Shown: piece by piece, positions 30,427 through 38,995 of the stretch
Position numbering within the stretch: position 1 is the first letter of the stretch
Layout: each line of letters starts with the position of its first letter
Virus record (IMG/VR): IMGVR_UViG_3300046454_000154
Coordinates: 1 to 41,424 of that record
From: a virus
Length of the DNA stretch: 41,424 nucleotides
Strand: one strand, 5' to 3'
Program-made: the position numbers and the translations under genes
Notes under the pieces: generated by a model
The model's database searches: none
What the model saw: only the letters and a program-made list of their open reading frames with translations
Told to the model about the DNA's origin: nothing

Positions 30427-32379
30427 ATGAAGCAATTAGATGCAGAGGTAATCCTTAGAGAAAAAATAAAGGACAATAGCACCCATCAAGACTATGACAA
30501 GGTTGTGAAGTATGCGAAGCTGATGAAAAGGCTGGTGACAGGACACAACATAGAACTGGAGCTATTGCAATTTGTACGAAGGGAGACGCTGCCAGACTTT
30601 ACACAGAGGGTGCAGTTGAGCCATATTATAACGCCAGCGATATGCAGTGCGATAATGTCGCCAGCGTACAAGATTCCAAAGGTGAAGCCAACGGTTGACA
30701 GAATAGACTTCGAGAGTGATTCAACGAAGACAGGAGACAGCATACTGCTTGACCTGAAGGCTAAGACGGAGAAGCTGGAGAGTGCAGTAGATGCATACAA
30801 CGGAGGAGCAGGTGTGTGCGGATTTCAGGAGACAAGATTCTTCCCGATGAGTTATATAGACCCGAATGCATTTGTGCTGACATTGTTCGGAAAGTTTGAT
30901 AGCAGATTCGAAACAGCAAAGCCATATCCAGTAATAGCAAGCAGCGAAGAAGCGATATGGTATGACATTACAGACAATAATTTGTACTGGCTGATTGTTC
31001 GTAACAACATCACGTATCAAGAAAAATTTAATCTTGACCAGACTACAATATCAACGCGGACGGTTGAAGGAAAAGTTTATCAACAGTACTTCGACAATGG
31101 AGTGGTTGAATATTCGCAGGTAGATGCAAGTGATTATGGCAATTTGCCAGACATGACTGAAATTAATCTTGGAGCAGGAGTTGTTTTCTTTAAGGTTGAT
31201 TCAACCAGAGTGTTCAAGGTCAGTTATTACAATGCGAAGACAGGAGGAAAGATTCAGGCGAAGCGCATAGGCTATAAGTTGGATGAAGCAACGGATGGCA
31301 GGACATGTGTAAGCCCGTTGCATCCGGCACTGCCGTATCTGATGAAGAGCATTAAGTTGTGCAGCGAGTTGGATATATCGGTAACGCTGCATACGTTCTT
31401 GCAGAAGATAGCATACCAGCCAAAGTGCAAAGGAGAATCGAATACGATAGGATGCGACAATGGATATGCACCGAATGGTACGATATGCACAGTATGTAAA
31501 GGAGTTGGCTATGTAGTTCATGAGAGTTCGCAGGATGCAATCTACTTGAGCTTACCACGAAACAAAGATGATGCGTTCGACCTGACGAAGCTGATACACT
31601 ATCAGGATATTCCGATTGACATATTGAAGTTCCTGAAAGAGCATTTGCAAGATGTAAAGGATGATGCTATTTCAGCAGTGTATAATGGAGAGGCACTGAT
31701 TGAGCAGAGCATAAACAAAACAGCAACAGCGAAGACATACGACATGCAGAATGTGTATGATGCGTTGTACCCATTGGCGCAACAGGATGCAGCGTTCAGA
31801 ATATTCCAGATAGAATTGATTGCTGGGATGAATGATTTGAAGGGAGTGATTGTTGAGTATTCATATCCGAAAGACTTCAAGATGCGCGGACTTGAAGAGT
31901 TGATGGACTTACTTGAGAAGGCAAACAAAAGTGGTGCGCCTATGGCAATACGAAGTGACATAAGCAATGACATTGCTGCGATGATGTTTCAAGACAGACC
32001 AAATGACCTAAAGAAGTTGCAGGTGAAGCAGCAGTTCAATCCTTTCGATGGAAAGAATGTTGAAGAAATAAATATCATTCTGGTGAATGACCTTTGTACG
32101 AAAGAACACAAAATAATGTGGAGTGAATCGGCTACGATATTTGCAGAGCTTGAAGAGGAGAGTATGCAGCAGACGGTGACGAATGCGAATGCAATATGGT
32201 TCTATGATTTGCCATATAAAGACCAGAAGACTGCTATACAGAAAAAGGTTGCAGAGATTGTAACACAGATAGAAGCAGACCAGCCAGTAGCTACGCAGTT
32301 CGATGCAACTGGTGTTCCAGTTGGAGCAGCACCAGCACCAGTAGCACCAGCAGGTGGTCAGGGTGGAGCAGCATTGTAA
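30427..32379 (+). CDS. Portal protein with DnaJ-like zinc insert
   Basis: 650 residues, large for a portal. Position after terminase, helical central and C-terminal regions (LDISVTLHTFLQKIAY, YNGEALIEQSINKTATAKTYDMQN) and the low-complexity Pro/Ala/Gly end fit portals of Bacteroidota phages. Residues 334-361 hold a zinc-ribbon insert, KCKG ... GCDNGY ... CTVCKGVG (Cys334, 343, 354, 357), like a degenerate DnaJ Cys-rich repeat. The portal ring would form the DNA channel at the capsid vertex. Assignment rests on context and memory of related proteins. Confidence 0.8.
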   Translation: MKQLDAEVILREKIKDNSTHQDYDKVVKYAKLMKRLVTGHNIELELLQFVRRETLPDFTQRVQLSHIITPAICSAIMSPAYKIPKVKPTVDRIDFESDSTKTGDSILLDLKAKTEKLESAVDAYNGGAGVCGFQETRFFPMSYIDPNAFVLTLFGKFDSRFETAKPYPVIASSEEAIWYDITDNNLYWLIVRNNITYQEKFNLDQTTISTRTVEGKVYQQYFDNGVVEYSQVDASDYGNLPDMTEINLGAGVVFFKVDSTRVFKVSYYNAKTGGKIQAKRIGYKLDEATDGRTCVSPLHPALPYLMKSIKLCSELDISVTLHTFLQKIAYQPKCKGESNTIGCDNGYAPNGTICTVCKGVGYVVHESSQDAIYLSLPRNKDDAFDLTKLIHYQDIPIDILKFLKEHLQDVKDDAISAVYNGEALIEQSINKTATAKTYDMQNVYDALYPLAQQDAAFRIFQIELIAGMNDLKGVIVEYSYPKDFKMRGLEELMDLLEKANKSGAPMAIRSDISNDIAAMMFQDRPNDLKKLQVKQQFNPFDGKNVEEINIILVNDLCTKEHKIMWSESATIFAELEEESMQQTVTNANAIWFYDLPYKDQKTAIQKKVAEIVTQIEADQPVATQFDATGVPVGAAPAPVAPAGGQGGAAL

Positions 32380-32381
32380 TC

Positions 32382-32579
32382 ATGGCAGTATTCTATAAGA
32401 AGACAGCGAATGAAGAGCTTGAGGTTGTCAACTTGGAGCATAAGCTGAATAATAATAAGTACAGTAGAGAGATTAAGATATTCGGACTAACTGTTTATAG
32501 ATACGAATACACTTTGAAGTGTTCGATTAAAGCAGAGCCAGAACAAAATAAAGTTGGCTTTACAATAGAAGGCAAATGA
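32382..32579 (+). CDS. Small hypothetical protein
   Basis: 65 residues beginning MAVFYKKTANEEL; beta-rich (FGLTVYRYEYTLKCSI) with a single Cys. Placed between portal and head protein. No family recognised. Confidence 0.5.
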   Translation: MAVFYKKTANEELEVVNLEHKLNNNKYSREIKIFGLTVYRYEYTLKCSIKAEPEQNKVGFTIEGK

Positions 32580-33505
32580 CGAAGGAAGAGATAGCGAAAA
32601 TAAAATCGCAGTTCATAAGAGACAAACAGGTTGCACTGATGAAAATAACAGGAGCAGCAGAGCGTCAGCTATTGGATGAGATTTATAATGCACTATTCGA
32701 TGAGCTTGGAAAGAGTGGTGGAGCTATCGCTTCGGAATCAGGAAGCACGATGAAGTTATCAGGAGCAATTGAAAAAGTGTTCAAGCATTTTCAACAGAAC
32801 AAAAGTGTTGACATAATCAATGGCATTGTCGCAGACCTGAAAGAAATCGGAGACCTGAACAAGCAATACTTTTCAATGTTCAGAGTTCGTGCGCAGAGAT
32901 TGAGTGCGATTGTTCAGGAAGTAGAAACGATGATGCAGCAGCGAATCGGAATAGATGAGAATGGGAAGATTGTAAAGGGCAGCTATCTTTCAAATTTGAT
33001 TTATGATACAACGTTGAAGAATGCAGTGCAGAAGGAAACAAGAGCAGCGATGGCAAATGGATTGACGATAAAGCAGATGATGAACAATGTCAAAGAAGTC
33101 ATTGTAGGCAACCCAGATAAGCTCGGAGGATTAAGCAGCCAGTATCGGACATTCGTGCATGACACGTATGCACAGTATGACAATGGATATGCAAATGGAG
33201 TAGCACAGAAGATAGGACTTAATGCAGCAGTGTATGCAGGCGGTCTCATTGCTACGAGCAGGGAGCTATGCATAAGTCTGAACAATACAGTTCTTAGCAG
33301 AGGAGAGATTGCAAAGCTGAAACAGTCTCCATTGCTTTTGAAGACAAAGCAGGAGCGAAATAGCGGAGTGGTGAGCTACAATCCATTCACGGACATGGGC
33401 AGATGGAATTGTAGGCATAACTGGAATTGGGTAACGGATGCGGAGGCAATTAAAATGAGACCAGCAATTAAATTAATATTGGACAATGAGAAATCTACTA
33501 AGTGA
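32576..33505 (+). CDS. Minor head / head-morphogenesis protein
   Basis: 309 residues in ATGA overlap. Long helices (EIGDLNKQYFSMFRVRAQRL), an AANGLTIKQM-like segment (TRAAMANGLTIKQMMNNVKE), YAQYDNGYANGVAQKIGLNA, and a C-terminal GRWNCRHNWNWV ending match phage Mu gpF/SPP1 gp7-type minor head proteins, whose C-terminal (g)R-x-x-C-R-H-x-w motif is characteristic. It would sit near the portal and take part in head assembly or DNA entry. Confidence 0.75.
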   Translation: MTKEEIAKIKSQFIRDKQVALMKITGAAERQLLDEIYNALFDELGKSGGAIASESGSTMKLSGAIEKVFKHFQQNKSVDIINGIVADLKEIGDLNKQYFSMFRVRAQRLSAIVQEVETMMQQRIGIDENGKIVKGSYLSNLIYDTTLKNAVQKETRAAMANGLTIKQMMNNVKEVIVGNPDKLGGLSSQYRTFVHDTYAQYDNGYANGVAQKIGLNAAVYAGGLIATSRELCISLNNTVLSRGEIAKLKQSPLLLKTKQERNSGVVSYNPFTDMGRWNCRHNWNWVTDAEAIKMRPAIKLILDNEKSTK

Positions 33506-33653
33506 CCTTGATGAAAGAATCAGCAAGTATCGGCAGCTTGCAGAATTGGAATTAAGAAAGCCCAGAGCCTTGAGAAGTTCGAAGCTCCAGCAGTTCTACA
33601 ATCGTATTAATACCATGAAGCGATGGAAGAAGGAGATAACGGAAAGCGTGTAG
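33486..33653 (+). CDS. Small basic protein
   Basis: 55 residues (MRNLLSDLDERISKYRQLAE onward) from ATG 33486, overlapping the head gene by 20 bases. Very basic C-terminal half (RALRSSKLQQFYNRINTMKR). Ends in TAG that overlaps the GTG start of the next gene. No family recognised. Confidence 0.5.
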   Translation: MRNLLSDLDERISKYRQLAELELRKPRALRSSKLQQFYNRINTMKRWKKEITESV

Positions 33654-33868
33654 AGTGCAGAGAAGACCAGCATGACTGGAGATATAATGCGGACTGCGGA
33701 GATGGAAGAGTTCGAAGGATATGCACTATCTGCAAAAGAAAAGAAGCCTCTGGATGGACAGACAAAGCAATATGGTATCGGTCATTGTTTACAGCACTCA
33801 ATGACGGGCTGACAGACGAAGAGAGAATGCGTAGCTGGGTTACTTTACCGATAGGAGTGACTGTTTAA
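33650..33868 (+). CDS. Small zinc-finger-like protein
   Basis: 72 residues from GTG 33650, overlapping TAG as GTGTAG; ATG 33623 is an alternative. CREDQHDWRYNADC, then RRICTICKRKE give a Cys/His set typical of short phage zinc proteins. The remainder is amphipathic. No family recognised. Last gene before a promoter region. Confidence 0.5.
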   Translation, partial: VECREDQHDWRYNADCGDGRVRRICTICKRKEASGWTDKAIWYRSLFTALNDGLTDEERMRSWVTLPIGVTV

Positions 33869-33887
33869 AAATAATTTCGTCAGATTG

Positions 33888-33917
33888 TTGTTTGCGTTTA
33901 AAAGGAATATATATTTG
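33888..33917 (+). promoter_or_regulatory. Bacteroidota promoter (TTG-19-TATATTTG)
   Basis: TTG at 33888-33890 and TATATTTG at 33910-33917 are 19 bases apart, the classic Bacteroidota -33/-7 layout. Best-formed promoter in the window; drives the scaffold-capsid genes. Confidence 0.7.
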
Positions 33918-33952
33918 TCACCTTCAATTTATAACTAATAATAAAAAAACTT

Positions 33953-34303
33953 ATGGCAGCTACTACAAAAATCAAAGCAATCAAGAATGGTCAGGTAAAA
34001 GAGTTCGGAGTTGTGCAATGGGCAAGGCTTGCGAGAAAAGAAAATGGAGTTATTGTGCATGATGGATGGGAAGAAACAGATGCCCCATTGCGTTCAGAGC
34101 CTTTCAAGCCAGCAGAGATTCGAAGCAATGCACCTGCAAAAAAAAAGAAGCAGGAGGATGCCGCACCTGCGGAGGTAGGTGATGCAGAAGCAAAAGCACT
34201 TAAGGACATGACAGACCTTACGAATGGCAAAGCTCCGGCAAAGGCAGAGGTGAAGCAGGCTAAAGTGTCAAAACCAAAAGCAAAGAAAAAGGAGGCGAAG
34301 TAA
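33953..34303 (+). CDS. Ala/Lys-rich hypothetical protein
   Basis: 116 residues. A folded start (KIKAIKNGQVKEFGVVQWAR, then VHDGWEET) precedes a long Ala/Lys/Pro/Glu-rich low-complexity half. Such proteins sit near phage capsid genes and may aid assembly; inferred from place. One base overlap with the next gene. Confidence 0.55.
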   Translation: MAATTKIKAIKNGQVKEFGVVQWARLARKENGVIVHDGWEETDAPLRSEPFKPAEIRSNAPAKKKKQEDAAPAEVGDAEAKALKDMTDLTNGKAPAKAEVKQAKVSKPKAKKKEAK

Positions 34304-34545
34304 TGAAGATAATCACCAACAAAAAAAGCGGTGTTGAACAGAGCGTAACAGAACAGGAGTGGACACAGATTGTAAATGCAAAGCTGGAGAAGCTCTACAA
34401 AGTTGAACAGGTCAACAGCAATCGCAAGCAGCCGACTACTCCAAAAGAAGTTCTGGATAAAAAAGAAAAGGATGCGCTCAAATCACAAATCGCAACTACG
34501 TTCAAGCCAGAAGAAGTTAAGGTGTCAAAGAAGAAGTCAAAATAA
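34303..34545 (+). CDS. Small basic hypothetical protein
   Basis: 80 residues. KSGVEQSVTEQEWTQIVNAK start, then Lys-rich sequence ending KKKSK. Probably helical. No family recognised. Confidence 0.5.
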   Translation: MKIITNKKSGVEQSVTEQEWTQIVNAKLEKLYKVEQVNSNRKQPTTPKEVLDKKEKDALKSQIATTFKPEEVKVSKKKSK

Positions 34546-34586
34546 AATTAACGGGAACAATTAATAATCAAAATCAGTAAACAATT

Positions 34587-35561
34587 ATGCCAACGGAAAA
34601 AGAAATATTAACGGGGTTTGCATCCAAAACTTTAAACATGGATGAAAAGGGAGTTGCATCGTTACTCTATAACGATGATGGGACTGAATTAAAACCAGAT
34701 GCTTTGTCAATCCTTACCACTAAACAAGCAGAAGCAATTAAAACCAGAAGTACTGAAAAATTCCAAGAGGGATATAAGAAGGCTAAAGGTGAAGTGCTAA
34801 GTGAGTTTGAAAAAAGTGTGAAGGAAAAATTTGAAACGGATTCAGATAAGCAAGGCGTAGAACTTGTTGAAGACATTGTAGCAGCCGTTCAAGAAAAGGC
34901 AGGCAGCAAAGAAGTGACAGATGATGATATTAAAAAATCAAAACTGTACCTTGATGCTCAAGACGCATTGAAGAAAGTGCGTAAGGAAGCCGATAAAGAA
35001 TGGGGTGAAAAGTTGACAGCAACAGAAGCCAAGCATAAAAAGGAGAAGGTAATGTCAAGTGTTGTGACTAAAGCCAAGCAAATCCGCGACAGCAGAAACC
35101 CAGTGCCATTGTCAGATGATGAAGATATTGCAAAGAGACAGATGGCGTTGCAGGATAAGTTGTTCGAAGCAGAGCTTCTGCAAAATGATTATGACATACA
35201 AGGTGAGGGAGCGAATGCCCGTATCGTTCTAATGAAGGACGGTAAGATTGTCGAAGACGACATGGGACATGCAGTTGACTTCACAGAGTTTGTTAATAAG
35301 ACAGCAGAAGGTCTCTATACGTTCAAGGCATCGAGCGATAGGACATCACCAGAGGATAAAGGTGGTCAGGGTGGAACAGGAGGCAAAGGTGGTGCAGCAG
35401 GAGGCAAGAAGTATCTCTCCAAGAAGCCTGCAAATTATGAAGAGCTTTCTAAGACTTATGAGGCTATTGAAGCTGACAACAGCTTGAAGCCAGATGAGAA
35501 AATAAAAGTTCAAGCGGAGTTGAATGAAATCTACTCCGGCAGTAAGCAGGTTGCAGTTTAA
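34587..35561 (+). CDS. Capsid scaffolding-like protein
   Basis: 324 residues, highly charged and helical: KFQEGYKKAKGEVLSEFEKS and LDAQDALKKVRKEADKEW are coiled-coil-like; a Gly-rich linker (GGQGGTGGKGGAAGGKKYL) separates a small C-terminal helical domain. The combination of acidic coiled coil and basic C-terminal domain just before the major capsid gene is typical of scaffolding proteins. Start context AATCAGTAAACAATTATG. Role inferred from composition and place. Confidence 0.65.
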   Translation: MPTEKEILTGFASKTLNMDEKGVASLLYNDDGTELKPDALSILTTKQAEAIKTRSTEKFQEGYKKAKGEVLSEFEKSVKEKFETDSDKQGVELVEDIVAAVQEKAGSKEVTDDDIKKSKLYLDAQDALKKVRKEADKEWGEKLTATEAKHKKEKVMSSVVTKAKQIRDSRNPVPLSDDEDIAKRQMALQDKLFEAELLQNDYDIQGEGANARIVLMKDGKIVEDDMGHAVDFTEFVNKTAEGLYTFKASSDRTSPEDKGGQGGTGGKGGAAGGKKYLSKKPANYEELSKTYEAIEADNSLKPDEKIKVQAELNEIYSGSKQVAV

Positions 35562-35594
35562 GATTGTAAACCTTTTTAAAACCTAAAAACTATT

Positions 35595-36638
35595 ATGAGT
35601 GCAGCGAATTTTGATTGTGCCAAGCTACTTCAAGTGAAATTGAAGATTGACCAGCTATGGCAAGATTCAATGGTGAATCAGGACTATATCGCGCAGGTTG
35701 ATGCATTGCTAACATTGCAATCGAATCAGCGTGGAGCGAACTTTGAAGTTCTTCGTGACCCAACGAAGGATAAGGACGTGAAAGTTATCTGGCTTACAGA
35801 TTGCGAAACTGATGAAGTGCAGGACTGTTCGGCAGATTGCGAACTGGACGGTAATGAAATCGGTGACAACTGTAAAGATTATAACTTGAATTTCTGTAAA
35901 GAAATATCGTTTAAGATTGGACGATACAAATACAGGACTTCAATGTGGTCGCCAGAGGAAGTGACAGCCAGAGCGTTCTTGGCAAAGATGAAACAGATTG
36001 ATGAATACATTGTGGAAACAGTTGTGTCAAAACTGGATTCATTTGCAGCGTTAGCAACGAATCAATTTGTTCCGAATTACATGGCGCAGGGTGGTGGAGA
36101 CACTACTATCCCAGCAGCTTACTGGACACCGAATCTGATGGGCTATATGGTTGAAGCAGCCATTAAGAATAAGATGCGTGATGCTTACATGTTGAGCGGT
36201 TCGAATTTGTTCCAGCAAGCATGGATGGTTGCCCAGCAACAGCCGAATGCACAGGGAGGTCAGGCAGACCTGAATAAGATGAATACGTTTAAGAAATATT
36301 TCGATTTGTTCAACATTGATTCAGTGTTGGGTACACAGAAAACATTTCTCATCCGTCCGTCAGCACTTGCATTCGTGAGTAAGAATTACAATACGAATGC
36401 TGCTCCTATCTTCATCGGTGGAAGTACTGGTAATGACATCTATTACCAGACCTCGAAAAATCTTCCGTTCGTCAACTATGACGTTACTCACACTGTAAAG
36501 TGTGAAGAAGTTAATGGACAGACGGAGTACTTCGACATTTACAAACTGAAAGTGAAATTCGACCTGCTTGACAATCCAGTTGGATGCAGTGGGGAGATGC
36601 GTGGCTTGCTTTCGTTTAAGTGCGGAGAGATTTCGTAA
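35595..36638 (+). CDS. Major capsid protein (putative)
   Basis: 347 residues. Follows scaffold, precedes a terminator, and is of capsid-protein length. N-terminal helix FDCAKLLQVKLKIDQLW; an unusual Cys-rich acidic segment at 75-105 (DCETDEVQDCSADCELDGNE); E-loop-like and P-domain regions (IDEYIVETVVSKLDSFAALA, NLFQQAWMVAQQQ); a C-terminal strand set (YFDIYKLKVKFDLL). Such Cys-rich patches could bind metal or form disulfides that stabilise the shell. Assignment by position and length; sequence family not recognised outright. Confidence 0.75.
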   Translation: MSAANFDCAKLLQVKLKIDQLWQDSMVNQDYIAQVDALLTLQSNQRGANFEVLRDPTKDKDVKVIWLTDCETDEVQDCSADCELDGNEIGDNCKDYNLNFCKEISFKIGRYKYRTSMWSPEEVTARAFLAKMKQIDEYIVETVVSKLDSFAALATNQFVPNYMAQGGGDTTIPAAYWTPNLMGYMVEAAIKNKMRDAYMLSGSNLFQQAWMVAQQQPNAQGGQADLNKMNTFKKYFDLFNIDSVLGTQKTFLIRPSALAFVSKNYNTNAAPIFIGGSTGNDIYYQTSKNLPFVNYDVTHTVKCEEVNGQTEYFDIYKLKVKFDLLDNPVGCSGEMRGLLSFKCGEIS

Positions 36639-36662
36639 GATTCGGCAGATTGACGAAAATAG

Positions 36663-36692
36663 AAAAGGGTGGCTGGTAGCTGCCCTTTTCTT
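36663..36692 (+). terminator. Intrinsic terminator after capsid gene
   Basis: Stem AAAAGGGTGGCT (36663-36674) with AGCTGCCCTTTT (36678-36689), 12 pairs including two G-U, loop GGT, then CTT. Confidence 0.75.
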
Positions 36693-36695
36693 ATT

Positions 36696-36703
36696 TATAT
36701 TTG
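36696..36703 (+). promoter_or_regulatory. Bacteroidota-type -7 box TATATTTG
   Basis: Exact TAnnTTTG directly downstream of the terminator and 22 bases before the ATG at 36726, restarting transcription for the tail-side structural genes. Confidence 0.6.
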
Positions 36704-36725
36704 TTCACTTTAAAATCCAAAATCA

Positions 36726-37970
36726 ATGTCAGCAGCACAGGATTGTTTCACGAATGTTATAGGGCTATCAAGAACTGTTTGTCCATGCGCACAGGATAAC
36801 CAGCCATCGGATTATGATTTATCAGAGAGTACGCTATTCTTAGATGAAGAGGATGGGCTTGACCTGAATGTGATTAAAGCAGCAGCCGATTGCAACAGGG
36901 GTAACTTGTGGGAGATAATGGATAATGCGAGAGAAGAAGCAATCAAAGCGTTCAAGACAGACCTGATGAATTATGTAGGGACGCTGACCAAGAGAAAGAG
37001 AAACTATTTTAACGGAGTGGTTGGTGAAGTGGAAGGCATCAGACCATTGAGGGTGAATGAAAACTTTGCATCACTTACATGGAGATGTGCGATTGTTCGA
37101 AGTGGAACAATGAAGATGAAAAGAATCGGTCTTCACTTTGATACAGCAGGGACGTTCTGGGTTTATCTGTATAACAATATTAGCGATACTCCGATAGCAG
37201 CATGGCAGGTGACAGCGAACGCTGGAGAGTTGACATGGTTTACGCTGCCGTCTGCATTGACGCTGCCATTGACAACAGATGTAGCGATGAACATGCAGTA
37301 TTGGTTGATGTATGACAAGACTACTGCACCGAATCCAAGAAATGATACCATCACATGCGGATGCAGTGATTTCAGCAGAGTGAATATCTGGAATAGTGAT
37401 TTGTACAGAAACCTTGCTTCTCCTAAAGCATTGTTCAACTGGCTTGACTGGATTGTGGTTGCAGGAAGCATGGGACAGCAGATCACAAAAAGACGGTTGA
37501 ACTGGACGCATGACAGATACAATTATGGACTGCTTGTGGATATGGAATTGACATGCAACAGCACTGATATTATTTGCAAGGATAATATGGACTTTGTGAA
37601 TGATGAGATTAGTATGGTGATGGCATATACTATTCGATTCAAGGCAGCAGAGAAGTTAATCGAAAAAATAATTGCATCCGGCAATATCAGCCGATATACA
37701 ATGTTGGACAGGGAGCGGTTATGGGGAAAGCGGAATCATTATCAGAAAGAAGCAGCAGACAGGATTGTATATCTTGGAGACCAGTTGACCAGACCAGAGA
37801 GACTGAATCTGTTCAGTGATTGCTTGAGTTGCTATGATGATAGGGACTTCGCAAAAGGAAATGTGAGAGCAACAGACAGCAGAGTTCCGTTCACACGGTT
37901 TCCGAATCATGAACTGGATGCAGAATTATATCCACAACCAAATATAGAGCAGCAAGGTGGCAGCTATTAA
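36726..37970 (+). CDS. Structural protein (head-tail region)
   Basis: 414 residues, start context CCAAAATCAATG. Cys-rich N-terminus (QDCFTNVIGLSRTVCPC), helical EEAIKAFKTDLMNYV, then beta-sandwich-like sequence (IRPLRVNENFASLTWRCAIV, GTFWVYLYNN, TPIAAWQV). A later stretch has CSDFSRVNIW and CNSTDIIC. Located straight after the capsid gene; probably a head decoration, head-tail connector or tail protein. No family recognised. Confidence 0.6.
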   Translation: MSAAQDCFTNVIGLSRTVCPCAQDNQPSDYDLSESTLFLDEEDGLDLNVIKAAADCNRGNLWEIMDNAREEAIKAFKTDLMNYVGTLTKRKRNYFNGVVGEVEGIRPLRVNENFASLTWRCAIVRSGTMKMKRIGLHFDTAGTFWVYLYNNISDTPIAAWQVTANAGELTWFTLPSALTLPLTTDVAMNMQYWLMYDKTTAPNPRNDTITCGCSDFSRVNIWNSDLYRNLASPKALFNWLDWIVVAGSMGQQITKRRLNWTHDRYNYGLLVDMELTCNSTDIICKDNMDFVNDEISMVMAYTIRFKAAEKLIEKIIASGNISRYTMLDRERLWGKRNHYQKEAADRIVYLGDQLTRPERLNLFSDCLSCYDDRDFAKGNVRATDSRVPFTRFPNHELDAELYPQPNIEQQGGSY

Positions 37971-38580
37971 GATTGCAGAATTTAACAGGCGAATGGATGC
38001 GCTGATTGCAAAGCTCCCAGACAAAGCACTGGATGCGCTGGAAGGCATAGGAGCAGATACAAAGAAGCGCATACAGCAGCGTATTACGGAGCAGGGGACG
38101 GATTATAACGGTCAGGCGTTTGCACCGTACACAGAGGCTTATTTGAGGTTTAAGCAGGACGTAGGGCTTTATAGGGGATTCGTTGACCTGAATCTTGGCA
38201 ATTACAGCATCAACAAGCGCATTGCAGCTATCGAATCAAGAAAGAGAAGCAAGCGCACCAGCAGAAGGAAAGCAGGGCTGGAGAGCAATATAAAGACCTT
38301 AAGCAGAGAAGATGTGAAGAGTAAGCAGCAGAGCAGGAGAGCCAAAGCGATACCAGAGGCGAGTAGGTTGTGGAGAAATATTCAGATAATTGAAAAGAAA
38401 AAGACGGGTAACATTCTATTCGTTACGGTTGGAGCGGTTGATGATTTGAATAAGAAAAAGCTGCAAGGATTGGCAAAGAAAAGAGGTGATATTATGGGCG
38501 TGAGCAAATCGGAGCTTGATAATATCAATAAGACTTTCAAAGATGGTGTGTCATTAATAATAAGCGAAGCATTCAGATAA
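37957..38580 (+). CDS. Tail-completion / virion morphogenesis-like protein
   Basis: 207 residues from GTG 37957, 14-base overlap upstream. NRRMDALIAKLPDKALDALE helix, QGTDYNGQAFAPYTEAYLRF, then a basic low-complexity loop (ESRKRSKRTSRRKAGLE) and a C-terminal AVDDLNKKKLQGLAKKRGD part. The ordering G-x-x-F-x-P-Y-T ... basic loop ... FVTVGAV is reminiscent of HK97 gp10/Mu virion morphogenesis proteins. Role inferred. Confidence 0.6.
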   Translation: MAAIKIAEFNRRMDALIAKLPDKALDALEGIGADTKKRIQQRITEQGTDYNGQAFAPYTEAYLRFKQDVGLYRGFVDLNLGNYSINKRIAAIESRKRSKRTSRRKAGLESNIKTLSREDVKSKQQSRRAKAIPEASRLWRNIQIIEKKKTGNILFVTVGAVDDLNKKKLQGLAKKRGDIMGVSKSELDNINKTFKDGVSLIISEAFR

Positions 38581-38581
38581 G

Positions 38582-38995
38582 ATGGGAATGAAAGGATGGG
38601 ATGAAAAGGCAGTAGTGAGAGCAAGCCTGCATCAGAAGTCAGCAGTTCAAAAAACTTCTTTGAAGAAATCGAAATACAACAATAAAAAAGTTGTCGTGGA
38701 TGGAAAAAAGTTTGACTCAATTAAAGAATCAAAAAGATTCACCGATGTTTTGTTCCCAGCGTTTAAGTGTGGAGAAATAACAGAGCTTGAATGTCAGCCA
38801 AAGTATGACATGATTGTGAATGGAGTTAAGATTTGCGAAAGAGGATATAAGCCAGACTTCCGATATAAGAATAAAAAAGGAGAGCTTGTGGTTGAAGATG
38901 TAAAGGGGTACAAGAAAGAAGCAGCCTATAAAATCTTTAAGATGAAAAAGCAATTGATGAAGGCAATTTATAACATTGATGTAGTAGAGATATGA
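38582..38995 (+). CDS. DUF1064 family protein (resolvase/VRR-NUC-like)
   Basis: 137 residues. SKYNNKKVVVDGKKFDSIKE, FKCGEITELECQPKYDM, RGYKPDFRYKNKKGELVVED and VKGYKKEAAYKIFKMKKQL match the DUF1064 pattern (K-Y-N-x-K ... D-S-x-x-E ... Y-x-P-D-F-x-Y ... V-V-E-D-V-K-G), a compact endonuclease-like fold (E ... P-D-F ... E-D-V-K) found in phages. The conserved PDF, E and K residues are present, so it may cut DNA junctions or aid packaging. Confidence 0.8.
   Translation: MGMKGWDEKAVVRASLHQKSAVQKTSLKKSKYNNKKVVVDGKKFDSIKESKRFTDVLFPAFKCGEITELECQPKYDMIVNGVKICERGYKPDFRYKNKKGELVVEDVKGYKKEAAYKIFKMKKQLMKAIYNIDVVEI

Noticed and set aside
1851-33653. Recoding of TAG as a sense codon
   Set aside because: TAG ends genes at 1851, 9444, 28013 and 33653. 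At 33653 it overlaps the next gene's start, and at 28013 it is followed directly by TAA. Genes tile well under the standard code.
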